Below, piece by piece: positions 42,655 to 52,143 of a DNA stretch of 64,000 bases. A model generated the notes under the pieces. The model was given only the letters and a program-made list of their open reading frames with translations. It was not told where the DNA came from and did no database searches. Position 1 is the first letter of the stretch, and each line of letters opens with the position of its first letter. The translations under genes and the position numbers were made by a program. The DNA comes from an uncultured Bacteroidales bacterium (GTDB taxonomy: Bacteria; Bacteroidota; Bacteroidia; Bacteroidales; UBA932), in assembly GCA_934725575.1 (NCBI GenBank), contig CAKVCK010000010.1:1-64000 (forward strand), read 5' to 3'.

Positions 42655-45273
42655 CTATGCCGTGATGATCTCCACCATCTTGTCCAGCGCGGCCTGAAGT
42701 CCGTCGATATTCCTTCCGCCCGCCGTGGCGAGAACCGGCTGTCCGCCGCCACCTCCCTGGATGAACTTGGCGGCCTCACGGATGTCCTTCGCGGCGTTGT
42801 GGCCCGCGGCCACAAGGTCGTTGGAGTACATCAGTGCGAGTTGTGGTTTGCCGTCGTGGCTGAAGGCTGCGGCAAGGGCGAAATTCTCCACTTCCTTCTG
42901 GAGGATCGAGGCCGCTTCCCTGAGCATAGCCGGATCGACATCCCTGCTGAACTTAACAACTTTTATTCCATTGATCTCCTCGGCGTTCTCGGAAATCACT
43001 TTGGCGAACGAGGCGGCCTTCTCTTTGGCATATTCCTCGATCTTCTTCTTTGCGTCGGAGTTCTCGCTGATGAGTTTCGCCACTGCCGCTGCCACGTCAG
43101 GAGCGTTATTGAACATCGTGCGGATGCCCTTGAGAGTGTCCGTGAGTGTGTCGAGAATGTTCTCGGCGGCCTCTCCGGTCACGGCCTCGATCCTGCGCAC
43201 GCCCGCTGCGATGGCGGACTCGGAGACGATCTTGAAGAAGCCGATGCGGCCGGTGGAGCTGGCGTGGGTTCCGCCGCAGAGCTCGATGGAGTCACCGAAC
43301 TTGACTACGCGTACCTTGTCGCCGTATTTCTCGCCGAAGAGTGCGATGGCTCCCATCGCCTTGGCCTCGTCCATCGTGGCATCCCTTTTTTCCTCCAGAG
43401 GGTAGTCCGCGCGGATGAGCTGGTTGACCCTGTGCTCGACTTGCCTGAGTTCCTCGTCGGTGACCTTCGCGAAATGTGAGAAGTCGAAACGGAAATAGTC
43501 CGGGCCGACGAACGATCCCTTCTGCTCGATGTGTGTTCCAAGAGCCTCTCTCAGAGCGAAATCCAAAAGGTGGGTCGCCGTGTGGTTGGCTGTGATCTTG
43601 AGCCTGCGCTCCACGTCAACCTTCAGGGTGAAGGTCTCCTCGCAGTTTGCCGGAATCCTTTCGGCTATGTGGATTGTAAGGTTGTTCTCCTTGATTGTGT
43701 TGAGGATCTTGATCTCCTCGCCGCTTTCGGAGACGATGACTCCGGTGTCGCCCACCTGTCCGCCCATCTCCGCGTAGAACGGAGTGCGGTCGAAGACCAG
43801 CTGGAACATAGTCTTGTTCTTCTGCTTCACGGTACGCTGCTTGAGAAGCTTCACGCCATCAAGCTCGAAGTTGTCGTAGCCGAGGAAGGCCTCTTCCTCA
43901 CCGTCATTGTAGATCGTCCAGTCCCCGAACTCGTTGGCTGTGGCGTTGCGCGCCCTGTCCTTCTGCTTCTGGAGCTCCTTGCCGAATCCCTCCATATCAA
44001 CAGTATAGCCTTTCTCCGAAGCGATCAGCTCAGTCAGGTCGATCGGGAATCCGTAGGTATCGTAGAGGATGAAGGCGTCCTCTCCCGGGATTGTCTTCGT
44101 GGCGGCGTTCTTGGCGATGTAGTCGTCCATCAGTCTGATTCCGCGGTCGAGAGTCCTCAGGAAGGACATCTCCTCCTCACGGATCACGCTCTCAATCAGT
44201 TTCTGCTGTTTGGCGATCTCCGGATAGGCCTCTCCCATATCAGCCACAAGCTGAGGCACCAGCGAGCAGAGGAACGGCTCGTCGAACCCGAGGAACGTGT
44301 AGCCGTAGCGTACCGCGCGGCGCAGGATCCTTCTGATGACATAGCCGGCCTTCACGTTGGACGGCAGCTGACCGTCGGCGATGGAGAAAGCGATGGCCCT
44401 GATGTGGTCTGCGATGACTCTCATCGCCACCTCGGTCTTTTCGCTCTCGTGGTATCTGTGTCCGGAAAGTTCCTCGATCCTGCGGATCATTCCTGAGAAC
44501 ACGTCCGTGTCATAGTTGCTGGTCTTGCCCTGAAGCACCATGCAGAGCCTCTCGAAGCCCATACCGGTGTCGATGTTCTTGGCAGGGAGCGGTTCCAGGG
44601 ATCCGTCAGCCTTGCGGTTGTACTGCATGAACACGAGGTTCCAGATCTCGATGACCTGGTCGTTGTCAGTGTTCACGAGATCCTTTCCCGGAATCTTGGC
44701 GATCTCCTCGTCCGGACGCAGGTCGATGTGGATCTCGCTGCAAGGGCCGCAAGGGCCCGTGTCGCCCATCTCCCAGAAGTTGTCGTGCTTGTTGCCGAAG
44801 ATGATGTGGTCCGCAGGCATGAGCTTCATCCAAGCCTGCCTCGCCTCCTCGTCAAGGGCTGTCCCGTCCTCTGCGGAACCCTCGAACACCGTGGCATAGA
44901 GCTTTGACTTGTCGATCTTGTAAACCTCCGTCAGCAGTTCCCAGGCCCAGCTGATGGCCTCTGCCTTGAAATAGTCCCCGAAGCTCCAGTTGCCCAGCAT
45001 TTCGAACATCGTGTGATGCCTTCCGTCGTGCCCCACTGCCTCAAGGTCATTATGCTTTCCGCTGACTCTCAGACATTTCTGCGAGTCGGTCGCCCTTTTC
45101 ATCTTAGGCACTGAGTTGCCGAGGAATATGTCCTTGAACTGGTTCATTCCGGCGTTCGTGAACATCAACGTCGGGTCGTTCTTGATCACCATCGGGGCGG
45201 ACGGCACAATCGTGTGTCCCTTGGATGCGAAGAAGTCCAAAAATTGCTGTCGAATCTCTTTAGCGGTGTACAT
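42655..45273 (-). CDS. alaS: Alanyl-tRNA synthetase
   Basis: Charges tRNA-Ala. 872 aa with class II catalytic core (TIVPSAPMVIKNDPTLMFTN, RHHTMFEMLGNWSFGDYFK, FERLCMVLQGK), editing domain (ANHTATHLLDFALRE; CGGTHASSTGRIG zinc site) and C-terminal DHHA1-type domain (GGGGGQPVLATAGG). Head of the minus-strand group that includes the LptG-Fmt fusion (45 bp gap). Confidence 0.98.
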   Translation of the reverse strand: MYTAKEIRQQFLDFFASKGHTIVPSAPMVIKNDPTLMFTNAGMNQFKDIFLGNSVPKMKRATDSQKCLRVSGKHNDLEAVGHDGRHHTMFEMLGNWSFGDYFKAEAISWAWELLTEVYKIDKSKLYATVFEGSAEDGTALDEEARQAWMKLMPADHIIFGNKHDNFWEMGDTGPCGPCSEIHIDLRPDEEIAKIPGKDLVNTDNDQVIEIWNLVFMQYNRKADGSLEPLPAKNIDTGMGFERLCMVLQGKTSNYDTDVFSGMIRRIEELSGHRYHESEKTEVAMRVIADHIRAIAFSIADGQLPSNVKAGYVIRRILRRAVRYGYTFLGFDEPFLCSLVPQLVADMGEAYPEIAKQQKLIESVIREEEMSFLRTLDRGIRLMDDYIAKNAATKTIPGEDAFILYDTYGFPIDLTELIASEKGYTVDMEGFGKELQKQKDRARNATANEFGDWTIYNDGEEEAFLGYDNFELDGVKLLKQRTVKQKNKTMFQLVFDRTPFYAEMGGQVGDTGVIVSESGEEIKILNTIKENNLTIHIAERIPANCEETFTLKVDVERRLKITANHTATHLLDFALREALGTHIEQKGSFVGPDYFRFDFSHFAKVTDEELRQVEHRVNQLIRADYPLEEKRDATMDEAKAMGAIALFGEKYGDKVRVVKFGDSIELCGGTHASSTGRIGFFKIVSESAIAAGVRRIEAVTGEAAENILDTLTDTLKGIRTMFNNAPDVAAAVAKLISENSDAKKKIEEYAKEKAASFAKVISENAEEINGIKVVKFSRDVDPAMLREAASILQKEVENFALAAAFSHDGKPQLALMYSNDLVAAGHNAAKDIREAAKFIQGGGGGQPVLATAGGRNIDGLQAALDKMVEIITA

Positions 45274-45348
45274 ATCTAAAAATCAATTAATTCGTGAATA
45301 TTCTCCCGTTCCCTTTCGGATTTCTCGTTCAGAAAGGCACGGAATTGG

Positions 45349-45382
45349 CAAAATTATAACATTTTTCGGGATATATCGCAAA
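45349..45382 (-). promoter_or_regulatory. Promoter of alaS
   Basis: On the minus strand, TTTG (45382-45379), a 22-nt spacer and a perfect TAATTTTG (45356-45349). Leader of about 70 nt. It overlaps, back to back, the promoter region of the M23 gene. Confidence 0.6.
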
Positions 45383-45388
45383 AAAGGG

Positions 45389-45396
45389 TATATTTG
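45389..45396 (+). promoter_or_regulatory. -7 box of the M23 peptidase gene (leaderless start predicted)
   Basis: A perfect TATATTTG ends 6 nt before the ATG at 45403, where transcription should begin. No clear -33 TTTG is seen (TTTTTCG lies at the right distance). Confidence 0.55.
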
Positions 45397-45402
45397 TAAG
45401 TT

Positions 45403-46407
45403 ATGGGAAAGTATATTCTCAATCCGGAGACCTTATTATATGAGATAAAGGAGGTGTCCTTGAAGTCGAAAGTCTTCAAGGGAATACTTCTGTTCGTAGG
45501 CAGCGTGGCGATGGCCGTGCTGTACCTGTGGCTGTTCACCTCTGTCCTTGGATATGATCTTCCGAAGACAGTGTTCCTCAAGGCCGAGCACGCCCGCTGG
45601 GATGCCAAGATTGACCTTATGAACACCAAACTGGACCGCTATGAGGAGACTCTCGAGGCTCTGAGGGTAAGGGATGACGACATCTACAGGTCCATATTCG
45701 GAATGAATGAGATCCCCGCCGAGGTGAGGAACGCCGGCATCGGGGGAGTGGACAGGTATTCGTTCCTTGACGGCCTTGAGCCGGACGACAGGCTCAAGAA
45801 CACAGTCGTCCGGATTGACCGCCTGACACGCAAGACCTATGTCCAGAGCAAATCCTTCGACGAGGTCGCATCTGTGTCAAAGACGGCCGGAGATATGGCA
45901 TCCTGCATCCCCGCGATCCCTCCGGTGGTTCCGGATGAGTCCAAGTACCACCTGTCCAGCAGGTTCGGTTACAGGTCGGATCCTTTCACCGGCAATGCCA
46001 AGATGCACACAGGGCTTGATTTTGCGATGAAGATCGGCAATCCGGTCTATGCCACCGGCGACGGTGTCGTGGAGTCGGTGAAATTCGAGTTCTTCGGCTA
46101 CGGCAACTCCATCACGATAGACCACGGGTTCGGCTACAAGACAATCTATGCCCACCTTAACTCTGTAAAGGTCATTGAGGGGATGAAAGTGAAGAGGGGC
46201 GACTGCATCGCCGAGAGCGGGAAATCAGGACGCTCCAGCGGCCCGCACCTCCACTACGAGGTAGTCTATAAGGGACAGAAAGTCAATCCGGCCAACTATC
46301 TAGATTTGTCAATGTCCCCGCGGGAATATTCAGCGATGGTGAGGATGAGGGAGGATGAGTCAGGGACTTCGTCCTCACGCCATTCCTTCAGTGTCAGGCG
46401 GCGTTAA
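45403..46407 (+). CDS. M23-family metallopeptidase (LytM type), first of a pair
   Basis: 334 aa. One membrane helix near the N-terminus (GILLFVGSVAMAVLYLWLF), a coiled coil (about 60-95), then a LytM domain with zinc ligands in HTGLD (about 202), and HLHYEV (about 282, HxH). All metal ligands are present, so it should cleave peptidoglycan cross-links rather than act only as an activator. Same layout as the next gene (46420), probably a duplication; 12 bp apart. Confidence 0.93.
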   Translation: MGKYILNPETLLYEIKEVSLKSKVFKGILLFVGSVAMAVLYLWLFTSVLGYDLPKTVFLKAEHARWDAKIDLMNTKLDRYEETLEALRVRDDDIYRSIFGMNEIPAEVRNAGIGGVDRYSFLDGLEPDDRLKNTVVRIDRLTRKTYVQSKSFDEVASVSKTAGDMASCIPAIPPVVPDESKYHLSSRFGYRSDPFTGNAKMHTGLDFAMKIGNPVYATGDGVVESVKFEFFGYGNSITIDHGFGYKTIYAHLNSVKVIEGMKVKRGDCIAESGKSGRSSGPHLHYEVVYKGQKVNPANYLDLSMSPREYSAMVRMREDESGTSSSRHSFSVRRR

Positions 46408-46419
46408 AGCGGAGGGACG

Positions 46420-47376
46420 ATGGGAAGGAATGTGAGATACGAGTTTGACAAGACCAGAATGGAGTTCCGCAAGGTCACCCATTCCGTGTGGAATATTCTG
46501 GGAAAGGCTCTGAAATATTTTCTGGTGACGGCCTCGCTGGCCGTTGTCTATTATGTGGTCTTCTCGCTTGTCGTCAGCACTGATTCCGAGCGCAGGCTGA
46601 AGAGAGAGAACCAGATGTACCGGCAGATGTATATGGATCTGGCCGCCAAGGAGGAACTCGTGGGGGATGTCCTTGACGGATTGAAGATCAAGGATGACGA
46701 GATATACCATCGCCTTTTCAATTCCAACGCTCCGGACCTCGGCAACATCTATTCGGAGAGCATTCTTTCAGATGCGGATTCCGTGCGTGACAAGGACATT
46801 GTTGAATATACCCGGAAAAGGCTGGATGTCCTGTCTGACGCTTCCGACAGGGTGGAGGCGAATTTCCGGAGAATAATGGAGGTCATCTCCGGTGACAGGG
46901 ACAGCCTGCCTCCGATGACCAATCCGTTGCGCGGCTTCTCTTATGCCAGGACCGGGGCCTCGCTCGGAGACAGGATAAACCCTTTCTATAAGGTGTCTGT
47001 GTTTCACGGAGGTCTGGACCTGATCTCGCAGCAGGGTGAGCCTGTGCTCGCGGCCTCTGACGGAACTGTGAAAGAGGTAACGCATTCATCCAAAGGTCTT
47101 GGGAATGTTGTGGTTGTCGATCACGGCAACGGCTACCAGACCCGCTATGCCCATCTTGAGAACACCCGTGTCTCGAAAGGACAGAAAGTGACGCGGGGGC
47201 AGCAGGTAGGTCAGGTCGGGATGTCGGGAAACTCTTTCGCCCCGCATCTTCACTATGAGGTGCTGAAGGACACGCTGAGGCTGGATCCGCTGAACTATCT
47301 GTTCGCCTCGATCAGCCCGGACGACTATATGAGAATGTTGTTTATGTCCGTGAACACCGGACAGTCAATGGATTGA
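46420..47376 (+). CDS. M23-family metallopeptidase (LytM type), second of a pair
   Basis: 318 aa; paralogue of the preceding protein: N-terminal RYEFDKTRMEFRKV and membrane helix (YFLVTASLAVVYYVVFSLV), the shared segment (L/D)xxLxxKDDEIYRxxF, and LytM domain with HGGLD (about 197) and HLHYEV (about 276). Zinc ligands intact. Likely cell-wall remodelling at growth or division. Confidence 0.93.
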   Translation: MGRNVRYEFDKTRMEFRKVTHSVWNILGKALKYFLVTASLAVVYYVVFSLVVSTDSERRLKRENQMYRQMYMDLAAKEELVGDVLDGLKIKDDEIYHRLFNSNAPDLGNIYSESILSDADSVRDKDIVEYTRKRLDVLSDASDRVEANFRRIMEVISGDRDSLPPMTNPLRGFSYARTGASLGDRINPFYKVSVFHGGLDLISQQGEPVLAASDGTVKEVTHSSKGLGNVVVVDHGNGYQTRYAHLENTRVSKGQKVTRGQQVGQVGMSGNSFAPHLHYEVLKDTLRLDPLNYLFASISPDDYMRMLFMSVNTGQSMD

Positions 47377-47403
47377 TTAATAATATTTAAACTTGTCATA
47401 GGT

Positions 47404-47721
47404 ATGGAGAAATTATATTATACAATCGGAGAGGTCGCGGACATCCTTGGGGAAAGCACATCCCTTGTGAGATTCTGGTCCAATTCGTTCCCTAAGTACA
47501 TCAAGCCGAAAAGGAACGCGAAGGGCAACCGTCTTTTCACGGCCGATGATCTGGATTGCCTGAAGCAGATCCACCTGCTCGTCAAGGAGCAGGGGCTGAC
47601 GCTTGAGGGCGCCGCGAAGAAGATGGCCGCGGACAGGAAGAAGGTCGATGGCCGGGTGAAGGCCTTGGACAGCCTGAAGGAGATCCGCAGACAGCTTGTG
47701 GATGTGAAGAAATCCTTGTGA
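47404..47721 (+). CDS. MerR-family regulator
   Basis: 105 aa: winged HTH (YTIGEVADILGESTSLVRFWSNSF…RNAKGNRLFTADDLDCLKQIHLLV) and a short helical tail. No ligand-binding domain, as in the small MerR proteins that travel with M23 and NIF3 genes in Bacteroidota. Stop overlaps the region before the next start. Confidence 0.9.
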   Translation: MEKLYYTIGEVADILGESTSLVRFWSNSFPKYIKPKRNAKGNRLFTADDLDCLKQIHLLVKEQGLTLEGAAKKMAADRKKVDGRVKALDSLKEIRRQLVDVKKSL

Positions 47722-47723
47722 AT

Positions 47724-48503
47724 ATGAAAGTTAAGGACATCACTGCCGTCATTGAGTCTTTCGCTCCGCTGTCCATTCAGGAAAACTGGGACAACAGCGG
47801 TCTTATCATCGGTTCACCGGAGCAGGAGGTACACGGGATCCTTCTCGGTTTCGACTGCACGGCCGGGCTCGTGGACGAGGCTGTGGAGTGCGGCGCGGAT
47901 ATGATCGTGACGCATCATCCTTTGATATTCGGAGGCATAAAGAAAATTTCCCCGGAGGATCCGGTGGGGCTTGCCGTGTTGAAGGCCGCCGCCGCGGGAA
48001 TCGCTGTCTATGCCGCGCACACAACCGCAGACAAGGTGCTTGGCGGAGTCAGCGGGGCTATGGCCAGGCGGTTGGAACTCAAGGATATCAGGATCCTTGA
48101 CGAGGAACCGGGCGGCTATGGGCTAGGTGCGGTCGGAAACCTTCCGGAGCCAATGGCTGGCGTTGAGTTCATTGAATATGTCAAATCGAAGTTCGGCCTC
48201 AAGGTCGTCCGTTGCTCGCATATTCCCGATGTGCCGGTCAGCCGTGTCGCGATGTGCGGCGGCTCCGGAGGATCGTTGATCGGGAACGCCCGGGAAGCCG
48301 GCGCTCAGGCCTACCTGTGCGGCGACATATCCTATCATCATTTCTTCACCACTAAGGATTTTATGGTCATAGACATAGGCCATTTTGAAGGGGAAGTGGA
48401 GATTGTGGAAATATTATTTTCTCTGTTAAGGAAAAATTTTCCTAACTTTGCAGTCTATACCAGCGCGAGGCTGGAGACAAGTAATCCGGTATATTATTAT
48501 TAG
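47724..48503 (+). CDS. NIF3-like dinuclear-metal protein
   Basis: About 259 aa from the ATG at 47724 (in-frame GTG at 47718 also possible). NIF3/YbgI fold with metal ligands in VTHHPLIF, AAHTTADK, GDISYHHF and DIGHFEGE. Short form without the inserted PII-like domain found in ~365-aa relatives. Biochemical role in this family is unsettled. Sits before its frequent neighbour, the C4 zinc-ribbon protein. Confidence 0.92.
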   Translation: MKVKDITAVIESFAPLSIQENWDNSGLIIGSPEQEVHGILLGFDCTAGLVDEAVECGADMIVTHHPLIFGGIKKISPEDPVGLAVLKAAAAGIAVYAAHTTADKVLGGVSGAMARRLELKDIRILDEEPGGYGLGAVGNLPEPMAGVEFIEYVKSKFGLKVVRCSHIPDVPVSRVAMCGGSGGSLIGNAREAGAQAYLCGDISYHHFFTTKDFMVIDIGHFEGEVEIVEILFSLLRKNFPNFAVYTSARLETSNPVYYY

Positions 48504-48515
48504 TCAGATAGCTAT

Positions 48516-49328
48516 ATGGCAACTAAAAAAATCAAGAAAGTCGAGACCCCGATAGACCAGAGGGAGACGTTCGTCTCTCTCCAGAAGAATTTCGCTGACT
48601 CTGAAATCAGCGTTGAGGAAAAGCTTAAGACACTCTACGCCCTTCAGGAAGCTGACTCCGCGATTGACAAGATTATGCAGATGCGCGGCGAGCTCCCGTC
48701 AGAGGTCGAGGCTCTTGAGAACGAGATAGCTGACCTGAAGGCCCGTCAGGCTCAGGATGCCGCTGTCATCGAGGCTTACAACCAGACGATTGCCGAGAAC
48801 AGGCAGAACATCGTCGATTGCGACACCCAGATCGACAAGTACCAGCAGCAGTTGAACGACATCTCCAACAGCCGTGAGTACGACTCCATCAACAAGGAGA
48901 TTGAGAATCAGGGACTTCTTCGTCAGATCGCTCAGAAGAACATCAATGACACAAAGGCGGCCATCGCTGAGAAGAAGGAGGACATCGAGTCTTTGAAGGA
49001 CTATATCGCCGTCCGTAACGATGACCTTAAGGCCAAGAAAGAGGAACTTGCGACGATTGTCGAGTCCACTTCCAAGGATGAGAAGAAACTTAGGGCCGTC
49101 AGGGAGGATTGCGCGAAGAAGATCGACCCGAGGACTATGAGCGCCTACGACCGCATCCGCGCGAGCGTTCACAACCATCTCGCCGTCGTTTCTGTCTATA
49201 ACGGTGACTCTTGCGGAGGATGCTTCAACACCATCACTCCACAGCGTCTCGTGGACATCGCCTCCAACAGGAAGCTCATCATCTGCGAGCATTGCGGCAG
49301 GATCATCGTCAATCCAGACTTTGAATAG
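48516..49328 (+). CDS. C4-type zinc-ribbon coiled-coil protein (DUF164-like)
   Basis: 270 aa. A long helical hairpin (about 35-210, many Glu/Lys/Gln heptads) and a C-terminal zinc ribbon CGGCFN…CEHCGR. Commonly adjacent to NIF3 genes across bacteria; proposed to bind nucleic acid or act in assembly, without proven function. Contains an AIAEKKEDIES-type coiled coil; no signal peptide, so cytoplasmic. Confidence 0.9.
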   Translation: MATKKIKKVETPIDQRETFVSLQKNFADSEISVEEKLKTLYALQEADSAIDKIMQMRGELPSEVEALENEIADLKARQAQDAAVIEAYNQTIAENRQNIVDCDTQIDKYQQQLNDISNSREYDSINKEIENQGLLRQIAQKNINDTKAAIAEKKEDIESLKDYIAVRNDDLKAKKEELATIVESTSKDEKKLRAVREDCAKKIDPRTMSAYDRIRASVHNHLAVVSVYNGDSCGGCFNTITPQRLVDIASNRKLIICEHCGRIIVNPDFE

Positions 49329-49351
49329 GTCAATATTCAACTTCGGACTAT

Positions 49352-50842
49352 ATGCCTGACCAGACTGGAAAAACAACCAGAAAAAAGGCTAAGGCAGTCA
49401 ATCTTGACACACTTGGGCTTGAGATGGGAAACAAACCGCCTCAAGCTCTTGAAGTCGAAGAGGCTGTCCTTGGCGCTATGCTTATAGAACCCTCGGCTGT
49501 GGACACGGCGCTTGAGGAACTTTCCGCGTCTTGCTTCTATGATCCTCGCCACAGGATGATTTTCGAGGCTATGACCGAGCTTGTGAACGAGCATATGTCC
49601 GTTGACATCATCACCACAAGCACCAAGCTTCGGGACAAGGGAAACCTTGAGGCGGTGGGAGGTCCTGTGGCGCTGGCAGGGCTTTCCGAGAAAGTAGGGG
49701 CCGCGGCGCACATCGAGTACTATGTCCGCATCCTGAAGCAGAAGAGCATCCAGAGGGATCTGATCACGGCCGCGTATGAGATTCTCAAGCAGTCATACGA
49801 TGATTCCGTGAAGGTTGACGACTTGATCGATCAGGCTCAGACCAAGATCTACAACGCCATCCAGAACAGCCAGAAGAAGGAATTGCAGGACATCGGCTCG
49901 GTGATCAACGAGGCGATGAAGGAGATAGAGGCTAATCAGGACAAGTCCGGTCTCAACGGTGTCCCTTCCGGCTATCAGTCCCTTGACAGGGTAACCCGCG
50001 GCTGGCAGAAATCCGACCTTATCATCCTTGCGGCCAGGCCTTCCGTCGGAAAGACGGCGTTCGCCCTCAATCTGGCCAGAAATGCGGCCGTTGACTACCA
50101 TAGACCGGTGGCCGTGTTCTCACTGGAGATGTCGGCGCTCCAGCTCGTTATGCGACTTATGACGACTGAGTCCGGTCTTCCGGCCGACAAGCTGAAGGGA
50201 GGAAGCAAGCTGGAACCGTGGGAGTGGCAGCAGCTGGAGACCAAGCTTGCGGCCTTGACGAAAGCCCCTCTCTACATAGATGACACTCCAAGCATCCCGT
50301 TGATGGAGTTCAGGACCAAGATCAAGAGGCTTGTGAAGTCCAAAGGGGTACAGCTGGTGATTGTGGATTACCTGCAGCTGATCCAAGGACCTACCGAGCT
50401 CCGTGGAATGCGTGAGCAGGAAGTCGCCGCGATCTCCAGAACGTTGAAGGCTACTGCAAAGGAACTGAATGTCCCGATCATCGCTCTGTCCCAGTTGTCC
50501 CGTGATGCCGTGAAGCGTCAGGGAAGCAACGGAAAACCTCAGTTGAGCGACCTTCGTGAGTCCGGTTCAATAGAACAGGATGCCGATATGGTGATATTCA
50601 TCCATCGCCCTGACTATCTTGGACTTGCCGAGACACCGGGCGGAAAAGAGACCACACAGATCATCATCGCCAAGCACCGTAACGGCGAGGTATGTGACAT
50701 AGATATGTTGTTCAAGGCTGAGCAGGTTCGCTTTGTGGAGCCGGGAGAATCATTGACAGCGGTGGCGGAGTCGATGGGCGGCACCGAGTCGGCGATGAAT
50801 TCCGCGATGAACAATGAGTTTGACAATAACACTGAATTCTGA
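49352..50842 (+). CDS. dnaB: Replicative DNA helicase DnaB
   Basis: Unwinds DNA at the fork. 496 aa: N-terminal domain (PPQALEVEEAVLGAMLIEPSA), linker helix, RecA-like motor with Walker A ARPSVGKTAFALN, Walker B LVIVDYLQLI and the arginine-finger region; DLRESGSIEQDADMVIFIHR. No intein. Stop overlaps the next ATG by one base. Confidence 0.97.
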   Translation: MPDQTGKTTRKKAKAVNLDTLGLEMGNKPPQALEVEEAVLGAMLIEPSAVDTALEELSASCFYDPRHRMIFEAMTELVNEHMSVDIITTSTKLRDKGNLEAVGGPVALAGLSEKVGAAAHIEYYVRILKQKSIQRDLITAAYEILKQSYDDSVKVDDLIDQAQTKIYNAIQNSQKKELQDIGSVINEAMKEIEANQDKSGLNGVPSGYQSLDRVTRGWQKSDLIILAARPSVGKTAFALNLARNAAVDYHRPVAVFSLEMSALQLVMRLMTTESGLPADKLKGGSKLEPWEWQQLETKLAALTKAPLYIDDTPSIPLMEFRTKIKRLVKSKGVQLVIVDYLQLIQGPTELRGMREQEVAAISRTLKATAKELNVPIIALSQLSRDAVKRQGSNGKPQLSDLRESGSIEQDADMVIFIHRPDYLGLAETPGGKETTQIIIAKHRNGEVCDIDMLFKAEQVRFVEPGESLTAVAESMGGTESAMNSAMNNEFDNNTEF

Positions 50843-51696
50843 TGAAACCGACAAGACTCTTCGGCGCTTTGGCCGCCATATTCATCCTGTCGTCCGCGGC
50901 GGCATACGCCGGCGGTGAGGGAAAATGCATTCCGGTAAAGAAACTAAGCGAGGAGAGTCTGGCATTCAAGGGAGGTGAGAATCTGGTTTTCACCATTCAT
51001 TACAAATGGGGGATCATCAATGCGGACGTGGCCCAGGCCACACTCCGGGTTGACACCACGGTCCTGAACGGCCGGAAGGTCTTTCACGCGTCATTGACGG
51101 GGAAGACACAGAAGTTTTACGAGAAGTTCTTCCGCGTGAAGGAGGAACTTGACTCCTGGTTCACCCGTGACGGACTGGAGCCGATGAAGTTCACGAGGTT
51201 CGCCAGAGAGGGAAAATATACCTGCACGAATCTGTATTCATATACCCGTACACCTGACGGTAACGGGCAGATCAACGCTTCCCTGAGCAATTCAAGGAAA
51301 GGCGAGTTCTCTGCTACCCTGCCGTTGGACAAGTGTACCCACGATATTCCGCTTATGTACTATGTCCTGCGTAATATCGATGTCACAAAACTCAAGGAAG
51401 GCGGCGACTATCCGATGACCTTCGCGGTTGATGACGATGTCTATACCCTGCATTTCAGGTACTTGGGCAAGGAGAACAAAAGCGTGGACGGGATCGGTAC
51501 TGTCAGATGTCTCAAATTCAGTTTCGAGGTTGTCTCCGGAGAAGTCTTCTCAGGTGATTCCGACCTTTACGGATGGTTCTCGGACGATGACAACAGGATT
51601 CCGGTCTGGTTCTCAGCTCCGCTGAAGGTGGGACAGGTCCAGGGACGTTTGAAAAGCTGTAACGAACTTAAGCATCCGTTTTCTTCAATCGAATGA
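50842..51696 (+). CDS. DUF3108 exported protein
   Basis: 284 aa with signal peptide (…SSAAAYAGG). DUF3108 pattern: GENLVFTIHYKWGIINADVAQATL, YEKFFRVKEELDSWFTRDGLEP, YGWFSDDDNRIPVWFSAPLKVGQVQGRL. Periplasmic beta-rich family of unknown function. Translationally coupled to dnaB (ATGA-type overlap). Confidence 0.88.
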   Translation: MKPTRLFGALAAIFILSSAAAYAGGEGKCIPVKKLSEESLAFKGGENLVFTIHYKWGIINADVAQATLRVDTTVLNGRKVFHASLTGKTQKFYEKFFRVKEELDSWFTRDGLEPMKFTRFAREGKYTCTNLYSYTRTPDGNGQINASLSNSRKGEFSATLPLDKCTHDIPLMYYVLRNIDVTKLKEGGDYPMTFAVDDDVYTLHFRYLGKENKSVDGIGTVRCLKFSFEVVSGEVFSGDSDLYGWFSDDDNRIPVWFSAPLKVGQVQGRLKSCNELKHPFSSIE

Positions 51697-51699
51697 CAG

Positions 51700-52116
51700 A
51701 TGGCAACCGGAGAAGTCTCACATAAAGGTATGATAGTGTCGGTCGGAAAGGGCAAGGTCTCGGTCCAGATTGTGTCCGAATCCGCCTGCTCGGCCTGTCA
51801 CGCGGCCGGTCTTTGCGGGGCGGCGGAGTCCAAAAAGAAGATCGTGGACGTTCCTGTCTATGGAGACCGGTCATATTCAATAGGTCAGGAGGTCGAAGTC
51901 TGCCTCGCGAGGAAGATGGGACTCAAGGCTGTCTTGCTTTCTTATGTGATTCCTTTGGTGATATTACTGATTTTAGTGTTATCTTTGTCATATATTGGCT
52001 TCGGCGAGCTGGCCAGCGGGCTGGTTTCGATCGGGGGCATTGTTGTGTATTACCTCATACTTTACCTTTGCAGGAACCGTCTTGCGGAGGGGTATGTGTT
52101 TTATATTCGGAAATAA
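51700..52116 (+). CDS. RseC/MucC-type membrane protein
   Basis: 138 aa. N-terminal beta domain with the Cys cluster SACSACHAAGLCG, then two membrane helices (LKAVLLSYVIPLVILLILVL and the next). RseC-like genes precede rnf operons in many bacteria and are thought to help assemble or mature the Rnf/Rsx complex. 27 bp upstream of rnfB. Confidence 0.9.
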   Translation: MATGEVSHKGMIVSVGKGKVSVQIVSESACSACHAAGLCGAAESKKKIVDVPVYGDRSYSIGQEVEVCLARKMGLKAVLLSYVIPLVILLILVLSLSYIGFGELASGLVSIGGIVVYYLILYLCRNRLAEGYVFYIRK

Positions 52117-52143
52117 CTAATTAATTAGCTTTTATTTGGCTTT

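Noticed and set aside
43531..44496. 321-codon plus-strand open frame within alaS
   Set aside because: Antisense shadow of a conserved gene with no recognisable domain.
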